Shown here piece after piece: positions 50,819-63,774 of a stretch of 64,000 nt of DNA. A program made the translations under genes and the position numbers. The notes below the pieces were generated by a model. It saw nothing but the letters and a program-made list of their open reading frames with translations, did not search any database and was not told the DNA's origin. Origin of the DNA: Phallusia mammillata (taxonomy: Eukaryota > Chordata > Ascidiacea > Phlebobranchia > Ascidiidae); contig QLIY01000671.1 in the NCBI GenBank assembly GCA_003260075.1, positions 1 to 64,000 of the forward strand, read 5' to 3'. Position 1 is the first letter of the stretch; every line of letters begins with the position of its first letter.

Positions 50819-53800
50819 TCATATGGAAAGGTGGGGAATTCCCCCAAGTGCAGCATCTCCGGCTGCAGTATGGCGATGAATGCTGTTGGCCTGCTGACTG
50901 TGCGCAAGCATAGTCATTTGCAGGGGATAGGAGGTAGGCTGCGCCATGGAAGCTTGTTGCTCGTGCATTGCAGCTTCAAGGAGTCTTTCCGCCTCCGCTA
51001 GACGGCGCCGTTGCAGAGAGTCATCCAAGTTGAGCTGGTTGCCTTGCACGATGTCCAAAGGTTTCGTGTCGGGCAGCATCGGTGATATCTCTTCACAGCT
51101 CAGGTTGCCCAGTGGCGCGGTTCCACTGCTGCTTACGGAAGACGTCGATGAACTACGACTCGTGCCCGGTTGAAATAAATCCGGACCGGTGGAGCCTGCC
51201 AGCAACACACAGCCACTATCCACTGCCGATCCGGAACTAGCATTTGACCCCACTTCGGACGAGTTCTTCGAATCCAAATACTGAGGTGAAATCGATTCTA
51301 CCGGGGTTACGTCATCGTCGGTCATGTGATTTGCGCCTCTGCTGTCTCTGTGAAGGTCACGTGGGTTGTGATAGCGCCCCATGTGGTTGTTTGGGTGCAG
51401 GGCCGAGTCGTCGCAGAGAAAGAGTTCCTTGTACAGTGGAGGAAGACTGGCATCAATGTTGTGAAGTTCCTGGCGTGCTCGGAAGAAGTGCTTGGAATGG
51501 AGGTCTGACAATTCCCTCAGAGTGTTCATGTGAACCAAAAGCTGCAAACAAAAAACAATTTTTCAATAGGTCGGAATGAAGTCAATGGCGTGGCTTAAAA
51601 TTAACTTATATTTTCTGCATGTAATATATTGGCCTTTACCTGACGAACGATGGAAGAGTTGTCCATGTGAGTTTCACGAAATCGGTTTTGCAGGGCACCA
51701 AGTATGACAGACTGCAAAGCATTTAATCTGGCTGGCTCACGGAGCCCTCGACGATCTACAAATGAAGAATCGTGATGTTAATGCCTACGTTGTTGTTAAA
51801 TGCTCGACAAAGTTTCACCACTGTAAGTTGTTATTAAGACACTGTTCAGGGGCAACAACTATAAGTGCCGAGTGCCAAAACATGCGACGGCTGATGCGAC
51901 ATAACACATACATGACGTGTATAGGACTGATTATTATGTGTTATTCGGTAAATTTCGGTATAACTGCATAAATCATTTATTTGAAACAGTCCCTAGTACT
52001 CGGATATTCGCTCAGGTAGCCCCCCCCCCCGACTGATTATTATGTGTTATTCGGTAAATTTCGGTATAACTGCATAAACCATTTATTTGAAACAGTCCCT
52101 AGTACTCGGATATTCGCTCAGGTAGCCCTAATATTCTTTTTACCTCCAGTTATCAGGACAGCGCAAGTGAAAAGAGCAATTTCGTCTTCAGTCAGTTTCA
52201 AGTCGTTCAGGTCATGTGAAAGCTGAAATAAGCCTGACACCAAATCATCGCAGCCTGAAGAAAAATGTAGTAACGGTTTTCAGTACGGTTCATATATTGA
52301 CTAAGTAAAAACATATTCTGTTCAGTGGTCACAAGTATTGTGTCCGCAAGTCTTTACTCTTGTAGATTAGAATAATTGAAGAAATAGTATGTTTTGTCTA
52401 TACCAGCTCTTAAAGTACCAGTCTATAGTTGGACTCTTCATCAAACTGTTGTAAGGGTATACAAAAGTAAAGAAGCATCGCATACACTTTCAAACCATAT
52501 CCAAATGTCTGGTTGGTTGTGAATAAGCTTACCCAATTTTCTGAAGGTTTCTATAGGCGTATATTTGTCATCAAAGAACACAGTTGAGCTGTTGCTGTTA
52601 AATGCTCGAGACATGCGAGCCATCACTATTTCGAGACAACCTAAACAGAAAATGAAAATTATAACCTAACTGGAGAATAGTATGGAAAGATAAAAAAGTG
52701 AGTGAAAACAGCTAAATTCGTTGGCAAGGTGAGATCAATACTTTAGAAAACCACTGGTCAAAAGTAGAGATGTACCGTTTATTCGGTTTGCCGAATTTAT
52801 TCGGCCGAATCGGTCATTTTTTCAAAGATTCGGTTTCGGCCGAATCGAAATTTAGCCGATTCGGTACATCACTAGTCAAAAGCTCATTTTTTTAATTTAG
52901 AACAAACTCAAGTGATTTTTTTTCATAAACTTTCATACAATATACGAAGGTTGAATTATTTAGATGTACAAGATGTGGTATATATGTAAACCAATAGGTA
53001 TATCAACCAACCTGCTTTGAGGAGAATAATCTGATCATGCTGGTCGAGGGTCATAAAGCCGTGAATGTGTTTGGCGAACTCGACAACATGCTGAATGGCC
53101 ATTGTCAACTTGCCCGCACACAGACCCCACATTGATTCTTGGCTCTGCGACAAAAAAGAAACCATAAGCAAAACGTCTAATATACAACATTTAATTTTAA
53201 AAAAAATCCCCCTCCCCCAATTTACTGTTACGTGACGTCATATGACGTCACCCATGTCTGACGTCATAATACAATGCGCTAGGTCCAAGCCACACAGAAC
53301 ACATATCAAGAAAATAACTTACCATGGAATTGTAGCGCATCAGGTCGTCGTTGGACGAAGTTTGTTGCATAAAAGCCTGCAGTTCGGCGAGTGTGTATTG
53401 GCAGGTCTTGTAATAAGCCTCACATACATTGCGAACTAAATGTTCTGCGATCAAAAGTATGTTATTAATACATTGCGTGTGCTTACTTACACAAGTGCAA
53501 CCGTAGCTGCATATAATTGCTAAGCAAATCATTTTCTTTTCTTCACAACACTCACCTATCGTTGGATAAGGGAAATCTTCCATTGTGCCATGAGGGAACG
53601 GTTTGTTCGTTTCGTTGTGGTCTGGATACTTGTTAGTGGGTGACGGAGTTAGGCTGGAACCACGTGACTCTAAACCCGGTTCGGTTTTCACTGTGATCTC
53701 GGATGTTGGCGTGGATTGAGCGGAGGGCGGTGAATGGTTGAATGGCGATATGACGTCACCGTTAGCGACGTCAGAACCGGTGTAGTATGGAGAAGGGTTG

Positions 53801-56800
53801 GGCACAGCGTGGGAACTAATAAAAAAACAAGTTTTAGATTTGAGTTAGGATTAAATGCCCCCATAGATTGAATAAAAACAACTTTCAAAGCGCCTTAAGT
53901 AAGAAGTCACAAAAAACAACCTTAATTCAAAATGAATGTCGTCAGCAAGTTTTGATACGATTACAATCAGAAAAAAACAACCTTTATATAACTAGCTAAA
54001 GATAAAGCACTCAACCTGCTGACGGGAAACAGGCCGTGATATTTCGTTGTTGCATACCTGTGTGTTGTGGGTATGTTGGTGTTTGTGTTATAGACCTCAG
54101 GCTCTTGAGATTGACTCGCACGAATCTGCTGCTGCTTCAGCACTTCCAGGTACAAGCGGTCTCGTTGTTTCTTCGACATTCGACCAAACTTCACGGCTGC
54201 GAGTTGTAGGCAAGTTGTAAAACACGAAAAAGCACACAATGCAAAGTTGCAAATCTATTTCATCTCGTGTTTCGGAGTTGAGCAAAAATGTTGTCGCTCA
54301 TAAATCGGCAACAGCGAACATTACCACAGCATGCAAGCTTTATAGCACGTGTAAAGTGTAAAGTCTGAAGTTACGTAACATTGGAACTTACTAGGAAGGC
54401 GTAACACTGATTTAATCCAATTCGGGTGAACTGGGTATGAAAACGCTGTTTACAAACCTAAGTCAGTTATGCTTAAAGTTGGTACCAAATTTCTTTAATG
54501 AGAAAAATAACAGCCTAAATAGACGTAAAAAGCGATATCTTCAATAATCACTGATGATTGCATGTGCATTCGCCGAAACGTTTAAACAATAAAACTTGTC
54601 GCTTTTTGCGTCTATTTGGGCCGTTATTTTCCTCATTAAACTTATGAACAGATCCGTGTATAGCGTTCCTAACCATTTCTTTGTTAAATTAGAAACAAAC
54701 AAACGTTGGGTATGCAGGATGTCCAGGCCCTGGCTAGCATTATGACGTCACTAGCAGACATGTTTCGCACAAAAAATGTGTAAACAAGCGAAGGGATGGT
54801 CCGGCAGTACGGGTTTACAAGCGCTATGAAAAGCCGTAGCGAGGTTCACAGTAAAGTCAAGTGACGGGGCGGATAAGCAAACAGAATCGCCACTCGTAGA
54901 TTTAACGGTGGTTGGCGCCGCGACCTATTTCCTTGGCACAGAGCAAACTTAATCAAGCGACAGACACAGGTAACTCAATCTCAGCGCCGTTATAATCCCA
55001 AAAATCCACGCACGAATTACGCTGCAGTGTTTGTACATTGCGGTTATCGCATTGCTAACCAAAGCCAAGAGAAAAGGCACACACCAATTTGTTTCTGCAG
55101 GACTGTGTCTGGCAACGAAGTGCCAAAACATGTTCCTACCATGCCAACATTTTTACGACGTAAAGGCACTCCTTTCTACTTTCTACACGAATTTTTCCAA
55201 GACTCTAGCAATACAGTGGCTATGCATAACTTTTTGCCGGCAAAAGCGATACCAGCGGATTTTTTAATAAATAAATTTCAAGTTAGTATATTTAATTAGG
55301 TTCTCACCATCTTTTGACATTCCAGCGCGAAGACACTTCTGCAATCGGCAATGTTGGCATCTATTTCTGTTGGTGCGGTCAATAATGCAGTTTCCATGCC
55401 GAGGGCAGGTATAGGCATAATTGTTCTGTTGACTGCGGCGAAAGAAACCCTAAAATAACACTTGTTAAAAATACAATACCATAAAGCATGAAAAAATTAA
55501 CAGGTGTAGTGTATACGTAACGCTCTTGTTACAGTATTAGAGGTGGGAAGCTATTGGTGTTTGGCTTTCTAGGGCAAACTTAGTCATAAACGCATGTTGC
55601 ATGATGAGTGTACAGCGAGAATACAACTTCATATTTGGGACAGGCTTCCGGAAAAAATGTTTAACTTGTATGTGAGCGGTGACATATGATTCATTAACAG
55701 CTCTATACGTTGTTAGTGCCTAAATCGATGCGAAAATAATCGTAACCACGAATTTAAAATGAATGCAAATAGTCTAGGTATAAGCCTTCTCAACCGTTGA
55801 CAAAATGTCAGCTTTCCCAAGCATTGAAATTTAGGAACACCACCACATTATTCTTAACGAAGTAAAACTTTGAAAACCAGTTACAATGTTTGAATATAAA
55901 TATCATTGCACTTTATACTCTCCCAATTAACAATACGCTAATTGTTTTATGCCTTGAGGCAAAAATTACATAAGTTCCCAGGTACTGTTTCCGCGAACTT
56001 TATTTATTTATTTTTTATTCCAAATGCAAAACATTTAAAGAATTACAATGGGATATAAGCGCCCACAGTTACTGATACCGGTAAACATTACCAAACGAAC
56101 CTAATATTTCACCAATTAGAATTACTTAGCGTCGTTTTGGTATTGTTAGTAGTTTTTAATACTCTGGAAATTATTTGTATAAAACCGAAGTGGAAAACGT
56201 GCAACTAACGATGAAATGTGACTTCACATTCCCATCTGCTCGCAAAATCGGGAGGCAACAAATTTAACGGTGAAAATTGCTTAACGTAGCGGGACATTGC
56301 GCTTCATGTCGGCGTCAAGGCAAGACAGAAGGCGACGAGGCTGCGAGAATTCGCTTCCATGCAGCGATTTTGACGCCCTGAGCGGACGTGAAAACGAGAC
56401 GTATCAATACAACAATGATCTCCAGCTAAGAAGACGCAAGAGATACTATTGGCGTAACTGGAATCAGTGTGATACCACGGCGCGGGAACAGGGAACAGCT
56501 GATGGTAAACAAGGGATAGCTGACAGTGAACAAGGGATACTTTAGCGCAGACAATCAACCACCTTTAACCGGCAAAAATTACACAAGGGCCGAAACTAGG
56601 TTAGTGGGTCGGCGCTCGGCGGATGGCGAAGGACCCAGCCACGATTTTGGCCCGATGTTTGAAAACCTGTCAATGATTTTGATAACAAACTTGAAACTGT
56701 TTACTTCAAAGCCCAAACTAAATAGAAATAAGATAAAGCTTATAAACAACATCAGTTCATATGTTACATTTTTAAACAACACATATCGGGAAAATACACT

Positions 56801-57998
56801 GAGGAAATATTACCTTGCATCCTTCACATGTTATGACGCCGTAATGAATTCCAGATGATTTGTCTCCACATACTTTGCAGGGGATAATTTCGATTTGGGC
56901 TGTAAAAAAAATTTAACATATTTTAACAATTTACAGGTACGCTTTTTAACAATGTAACAAACGATCGGAAATTCGGAAATAGAAAACCGTACCTCCGTAA
57001 TTTAGACGCAAATTAGTGTTCTTAAATTTGCGCTTCCTACAAAAGCGACGAGATCGAATTTCACGAAAACACAGTTTGTTTGAACATTTAAGTTAATAGC
57101 AAAAAGATTTTTTGCTGTAAAGAAATTTCACGAACAAAACAATAGGTGTTGTGTTTCAAAAAAATCCCATTTGTTTAGATTTATAAGAGGATTTCTAGTC
57201 TAACTAGTTATGCTTTAATCCGTAACCCGAGCGATAAGGATTCCAGAGCAAATGTTTTCGCCGGTGCGCTCCATCGGAATGTTCACACGTTGTTCAAAAG
57301 CGCAAAAAGACCGACAAAACATACAAGAGTTTCAAACTACTCCGACATCATTTGAACCGATGAGTCCCAACGCTTTCCGTCGAAATGGACTCATCTGACC
57401 CCGGGCAGAGGAATCAGCAATTTACGACAACACCTACGATGGCACTGCCCCTTTGCTGAGCGATAACGCCGTCGTGGCGATATAAAATCGAATCGACTTC
57501 CCGAAATTTCTTACCACGCGCCGGAACATTTCTGTATGAATCCCTCCATCTTAATTCTTCATAACTGGGCCGAGTTGGGGCCACTTGGTTGCTCTCAATC
57601 CAGCCGTTTTCGCCCTGTGCATCAACGCCACTAGCGTGGTTACCGTAACCCTGAAAGTTCACCAAGTTTTCGGCGTAAGCGCGACTGTTCAAACCAGGTT
57701 GAATATTTTCCGTAGGCTCGTGTTCGCTTAAGGGTACGAATGACCCATGCTGAAGATGTGCGTGCTCTTGGTGAGCGTAAGACAAGGCTTGGTAGGATGC
57801 AGTGGTGGCGGTCATGTGCTCCGCTGCTTGTATCTGCTGCTGATGGAGATTGCCGTAATTGGGCGATAACATATCGATAGGCGAAGGGTGCTGAGTAAGA
57901 ACTGGGGCAAACGGAGCGTCGGTGTAGTCGCGGCACCTGAGAAGGTCACCGTGTCGTGAGGTAGCCATTCCACGGTCAGAAAACTCAATGTTGTTCAT
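50819..57998 (-). CDS. ROR: ROR-type nuclear receptor (NR1F)
   Basis: Ligand-regulated transcription factor of the retinoid-related orphan receptor family, expected to bind an AT-rich half site plus AGGTCA as a monomer. Eleven minus-strand exons join in phase: 57434-57998, 56814-56899, 55308-55449, 54058-54196, 53556-53815, 53323-53444, 53012-53144, 52533-52640, 52144-52254, 51640-51755 and 50819-51541. They give 834 aa. Residues 1-188 are a Gln/His/Tyr-rich A/B region. The two-zinc-finger DNA-binding domain starts at about Cys196 (P-box CEGCK) and is followed by the ROR-type C-terminal extension ([13 protein letters not shown]). After a Ser/Pro hinge the ligand-binding domain runs from about 398 to 636 and ends with the AF-2 helix PPLYKELF (about 628-635). 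About 197 residues follow AF-2, which is unusual: vertebrate RORs end soon after. The extension is low-complexity Ser/Thr, then a Glu/Arg/Leu-rich helix ([20 protein letters not shown]). Confidence 0.95.
51927..52128. repeat. Duplicated haplotype segment in ROR intron 9
   Basis: About 51927-52019 is repeated at 52031-52128 with eleven C at 52020-52030 between. Only one or two bases differ. Confidence 0.85.
52765..52874. mobile_element. hAT-type MITE, 110 bp, in ROR intron 7
   Basis: Starts TAGAGATGTACCG and ends CGGTACATCACTA, imperfect inverted repeats, with palindromic TTCGGCCGAA sequence inside. It is flanked by the exact 8-mer GTCAAAAG at 52757-52764 and 52875-52882. Same family as the fragment at 1-63. 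Confidence 0.85.
54494..54640. mobile_element. Inverted-repeat (fold-back) element in ROR intron 3
   Basis: Arms of more than 40 bases are inverted repeats of each other: TTTAATGAGAAAAATAACAG with AATAGACGTAAAAAGCGA on the left, and TCGCTTTTTGCGTCTATT with GTTATTTTCCTCATTAAA on the right. A loop of about 60 bases separates them. A clear target duplication is not seen, so the superfamily is left open. Confidence 0.75.
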
Positions 57999-60989
57999 CT
58001 AAATCTGCCACAACCCGAAAGCATAGCAGGAAGGTAGCAAAGAGATGAGTACAAGAAGATCTCGAATGTGTAACCAAATTAGAAAATCTTTTTAACTTTT
58101 GAACGAGTATATGAAACCTAATTGCTGCAACACAACATTTCCAAACGTATGAATATCTTCACTGATAAATGAGCAAATACACAAGATTTCATATTCGTTA
58201 AAAAACTAAGCAACCATCAAACACTGTAATATGTTTCTTTCAATGCTGAAATGCTTTACTAATCTATACAGGCCCTGCCTCGTTGATAACGTTACAGCAA
58301 CTAACATGGAATCATTGTGAAGTCTTGCACCTTCGAACAAAGACCGCGGTGGTCAGAGGGATGAAAATTAGCGTCTGCGTTCGGCATTTATCTACTAATT
58401 GGCTACGTCCGATCGCAACCTGTGCAACGCGCAAAAAGCAAACAAACCCGCTGAAATCGAGTCGTTTCAAAAGGATGGAAAAACACCTTACATCCCGCTC
58501 CAACAATTTGAGAAACAACTTAAATATTATTTGATATTTCCTGCCCGAAAACAACACGTGTTTTCAGAAGTACTGCCGATTTGATTTGAAAACATTAATA
58601 TAACCTAATACATTTATACTTTAATTGCAAACGTTTGAGCAATCGCTGATGCTAACGAAAGTCATGATCAGTTAAAAGTTGAAGCAATCTACTTCTAAGA
58701 TCGCACTAATGTTAACCGATTTCGTTATTTTGTGAAGAATTTTAAGATATTTTGAGACTAAACGCATCAAAACGATTCCAAACACAACGCATGCGTAAAT
58801 AAATAATCTTATCTTCGGAAAGTAACTTGTTGTTGTAAAAAATGCCTAGTAAAGTGTTTATTAAGCAATAATTGAAAAGCTTTAGCGAGGATTTTTAGTG
58901 TTGCAATAATATTTTGTGTCGATGCGTGAATGTCGACATCCACTAAAGAATTGTGGTCATCTCTTATGAGACAATATACGGAAACATCCAAGCTGTCAGG
59001 TACCTATTTCCGATCCTCACATAAGCCTCGCCCAATGCATGCTGACCAACAAACGTTTAAAACACAATGCGGAAATCGTTGATTTGCCATCTGCAATACC
59101 ATTGATGCTTTATCTGTTCTATTCTATCCTGCACATCATACTAAGCTCTTCCAAACCTTACGCTGCCACGCAACCTCTTTAGATCTGATAGCAAAATTAA
59201 ACTTGTCTTCTTTTCGGCTAACTACGTGTGTATATGACGCACGTGAGATACAACTTCAGCTCTTGCCCGCAAATTAGTCACCGGAACACAAAATTGGGAC
59301 TGCGTAGTCGTTTGGGCAAAGGTAGGTTTCGTGTATCATCGATGTTCATTGCGTAGCAACTATAAGTGGGTCAGAGAAGACCAAACCAACCAAAAGTAAA
59401 AAGGGAAAAACAGCTGCACGTCCGAAAGCAACCAAAGAACACCCGCATGTGGACAGTGTGTTTTGGCCAGCGATGCCCATTCACGTGGTCCTTTCTCTTT
59501 TCTTTTGTTTGCTTCCTTTCTCCAAACCGGCGCTTGAAAACGCACGTGGTGGTTTGTGTGAAGACGAAGTGGTGAATATGGCGCTGGGCAAGCACACCTC
59601 TCGTTGTCATCTCACCAACGCGCGTTCATTATCGCCCAAGTGATGTCTGCTCTCCAACCGTGATGCCGGCGTGAGTATGTGAATTGTGAATAACTTTGTT
59701 TGAATGTTTCAAATACAATGCAACATGGTAAACTACTGCCCACCGTTACAGTGTACCTGTCACAGAGGACTTCTTTGCATGATCTTGTGTCAAACACCCA
59801 TTGTCATTTCAATGTTTAGCATCGTTTGCCCAGAGTCGGTATTGCATTAACGTGTACTTGATTTGTGTGAAAAAAACTACAATTTCGGTCGTTTTTCACA
59901 TTGGCGGCTTGATAGGTAAAACGAGTGGTAAGTAAAGATCCTTAAAAATGTACATTTAGGCCTCACAGTATTGGTGAACCTTGTTGTATTGTTGTTGTTT
60001 TATAAGCAGCAACACTGATGTAAATAGTTGTTACTTTTTTTACTGATTAGTGGCCATGTATATTGAATTGCATGATGATTCAAAAATGCACAAGCTGACT
60101 GAGAGTATTTTGTACATGTCATAAATAGCACTTACAAACTGCACTCAAATGTTGCATTTATTTGACAAAATATGGCTGTCTTATTTAGATTTTGATAAAG
60201 AAAAAATATGTCAAAGATAAAATCATGAGGATTTTTAGTAATGACAACTTAATGCAATGGATTAAGCTTGTCTAAGAATTAAAAATTAGACTTCTTTTTT
60301 TACCTATTTTTGCATGAATAAATAATGTTAACAAAAATACAAACAATAAAGTTACACACCTTTTGCAGTCTTCATCTCTTACAGGGGCACTATCAGTCTT
60401 TTTTGCAAGCATCTGACAACATGAAGATCCTAAAAAGCAGAAATGCTCATGTCATTTATCTGCTCCTAGCTACAATATAGTTTTTTTACACTCACAATAA
60501 AACTTTACACTGCCTTATTTTATTTTATCTGTCTTCAACCATTGGCGTAACACATCTATTGTCCTTTAGGTTGCTTCACAAGGTATGTGTATTCCAGCCC
60601 AAGAATTTTCCTGTAAACTGATGAATGCGTTCAGTGGCTTTAAGAGGTAACATCAGCAAGCCAATTGTTAACCCATACAGGATGTCCAGTATATATGTGT
60701 ATTGTTCATACAAAACATATATTGCTTGACTCCACACTCATAGCTGAAACATTACATCATTAACCTATACAGCAGGTAAGCAGAGGTAAATTGTTTACCT
60801 TGACTTTTGTTTTCATCTTGCATTGTAAATTATGTAATTTGTAAAAAGAAATATCTTTTTAAACTGATTGGGCTTATTTCATCTGGGGATATATCATTGT
60901 TGCATTTAGCATTAGCCACACAAGTTAAACCTTGCATGCATTTTTAGCACTTTGGGTTCTCAAAACAATATTTAAAAAAGCCAAGATTG
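57999..60989. other. Upstream region of ROR
   Basis: About 3 kb upstream of the ROR start codon. It should hold the promoter and any non-coding first exon. No TATA box or further gene is convincing. Short open frames at 58283-58534 and near 59366-59643 lack family or splice support. Confidence 0.45.
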
Positions 60990-60997
60990 GTCTAGTG

Positions 60998-61554
60998 CAG
61001 GGGCGGGCAACTTCTCCAGTCGGCGGGCCTGATATGGGAAAATGAAGTACTTGGCGGGCCGGATTCCCGAATCGATACATTAATCGCGTATTTATCCAGT
61101 GATTTAAAACGGATTTTTGACCACCTAAACGTCCTAAACCAAATACAATCAAAAACGTCACAATTACAAAACAGTCCAAACAATCTAACTGATATAACAT
61201 AAAATTATTTACCACAGCAAATTTAATGCATACACCACAGAACTTAGATACTGCTGAAACACTAACTGGGCTACACGTGTGGAAACAAAGGAAGCCGTGA
61301 AAGCAGGCCACACACAAGGTTGGCGGTTATGTCGTAACAATAGATGTTTGGTGCAATGGTAACAACGGCGGGAAAGTTTTTTGCTATTGGGGAGCGTTAC
61401 TGTCTGTTACAACTTACAACTATAATTTGACGTAGTAAGCAAGTAGTGTGGGATTGCGGCAGACTGTGGCTGCGGGACACATTATCATGTAAGACCAGAA
61501 AGTGTCTGCAGGCCGCTCAAAATCCCGTCGCGGGCCGGATCCGGCCCGCCCCTG
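60998..61554. mobile_element. Non-autonomous hAT element, 557 bp
   Basis: Ends CAGGGGCGGGC and GCCCGCCCCTG are perfect inverted repeats. The 8-mer GTCTAGTG flanks it exactly at 60990-60997 and 61555-61562. GGCGGGCCGG and CGGGCCGGATCCGG strings lie just inside the ends. No transposase is encoded. Confidence 0.92.
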
Positions 61555-61562
61555 GTCTAGTG

Positions 61563-63275
61563 TGTTGGCTTTCCAAATCAAAGATTAAGTGAATAATAAA
61601 AGTATCTAACAAAAATATTGTTTTGGAAAATAGTTTTTTATTATTTTTTAGAACTAAAGTAACCAATCCAGCATGGCTTTTTCAATTGGTACATTATGTA
61701 CGATGTTCAAATGCTTAATCTCCAGAAAAACATGTAATATACTTTTAAACATAACAACTTAGACTCCAAGAGATGGTAGAAAAGTGTTTTGTGAACCATT
61801 CTAGCAAAATTTTCCAACATATTTTTTGCAATTATCCAACATAAATTTGTTTTTCTCACAGGTAACTGCTTGGATTGTAGACAATTAAATGCAAAGATAA
61901 GTATAGTCCATGAACTAACTTATGATCTCACTACATCTTTCTACATGGGAACTATTTGATACAGAAACGGAACCCTATCTTGCAAATATAATGAGTTTAT
62001 GTCAAAAATATAACAAATGAATAATGTATTTTTAACTTGATTAAACACCAAACTATAACATAATTATGTAGGAAAACACTTCTACATTGGACTAAAATGG
62101 TTCATTTTTATTTGTTGGAATTTTTGTGACACAGAAACAATGTAATGTTTTGGAAAGGTGTTTTAAAAACTATTCTGCACTTTTAAAGCCGAACTATTAC
62201 TTATTTCTTAATGAAGTTATGAGGGGGGTTTCTGGTTGTCTAGTCTTGGTCTCCCATAAAAACTACAAAAATAAACTTGCAGTCTTAAAAACAGATGAAG
62301 AAGGCATTTTTTCCTTTGTTTCCAAACAGCTATGATATATATCCCAAATTTTGGGCTGAAAGTTGTACCAATATTCCTTAAAATATCCAATTTTCACAAG
62401 TAAAATGCACAACAAACATTAAGATGTCTTGTTGAAGGGCAAAAAATCTAAACCCCGAAGCATTAATATGAGATGATTACAAGATTTTTTCACACCTGTA
62501 TTATTTTTACAAGAATAATTTTAAACAATTGTCTTGCAACATACGTTGCCACAAGGTAAACAATAGATAAATGGAACACAGTTATTAGGGTTAAATGCAT
62601 AGGTTATGTAATATTTTTGTTAGTTGCATCTTGTTGTTGCAGAATTCAGTTATTTATAGTTAACAGCCATGTGGGGTAGCTAAAAATTTTATACATTTAG
62701 ATGTATGCAGTATATATGTATTTCGCAACAAACATAAATGCAGTACCACTCACCAGTATTGTTGGAAAGCTTCAAAATATGGTTTAGTCACTTGATCTCA
62801 TGGCCAATTTTTTCTTAGGAAATATGATTAATTAGGCTTCTTTATTGTTAGCCCATTTACCCTAAGTACGCTAAACGCAGAATTTGTATTGATTCATTTG
62901 TCTTCAATTATTTGTTAACAGCATAAAAATCCAGCGCTAAACAGAAGAAAATACCTTCCTGGGCGCACTATTTATACTATAAGGGTAATTATCGTGTGGT
63001 GATACTAGTTTGTTTCGCATACACTTGGCATTGCGCGAAAATCAAATGCAATTGCAACCCCAGCCACGCGCGTGCAAAAGTGCAGCAGCAAAATGCCTTT
63101 GCCCCAGCCGCCAGAGGGCCTGCGTCACTCCAGTTATTCCGTAAAAGTGCTTGTTGCTTAGGAGTTTGGAATTGCATTTAGGGTAATATGTACTTTTTAT
63201 GAATACAAGACAAGAGTATGGTTAGTGTTTTTTTAGTATTAAACAAAAATGTCGTGCTGCTTATTGATCACATTA
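61563..63275. other. AT-rich intergenic region
   Basis: No gene, RNA or clear repeat is recognised. Open frames such as 62126-62335 (69 codons) have no supporting feature. Confidence 0.45.
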
Positions 63276-63283
63276 CCTGTAAT

Positions 63284-63524
63284 CAGGGAGTCGAACCGCT
63301 TGTCATATGGGTTCAGGTTCGGTTCGGGTTCATTTGTTTTTGTTTTTAAGGGTTCGGGTTCGGTTCAGGTTTGTAAAAATGTATATNAAACAAAATATAG
63401 GGTTCAACTCCGGTTCGGGTTTTTAGAAAATCGTAATTAGCGGTTCGGGTTCGGTTCGGGTTTAATGAAATTAACCGCTCAAACCGGTTCGCGGGTTCGG
63501 GTTCAGTTCCGGTTCGACTCCCTT
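63284..63524. mobile_element. hAT-type MITE, 241 bp, GGTTCGGG-rich
   Basis: Starts CAGGGAGTCGAACC and ends GGTTCGACTCCCTT, inverted repeats with the last base altered. It is flanked by the exact 8-mer CCTGTAAT at 63276-63283 and 63525-63532. The interior is made of GGTTCGGGTTCGG-like strings. An n lies at 63387. Confidence 0.85.
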
Positions 63525-63774
63525 CCTGTAATACAGTTTCGAATAAAACGTTTTCGTTATCTTCAGAGGGTCGAAAATTGCGGCAGCGGATAAAGATTTT
63601 GTGTTGACGCGATATTTTTAAATATATAACTTCTGGCCGTTCAATGGTAAAAAGTCCCATGGAAATTTGGTTTCTAAACCGATCTGAAAGTCCCTTTTTT
63701 TCGAAAAAAGACACGTAGCCTACTAGGCCTACAGATTCTTTGCAAAACCGGTAAAACAAGTAGATGCATACATC

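Noticed and set aside
56297..56858. Plus-strand frames in ROR intron 1
   Set aside because: No family features; short imperfect direct repeats (ACAGGGAACAGC and similar) explain part of the frame.
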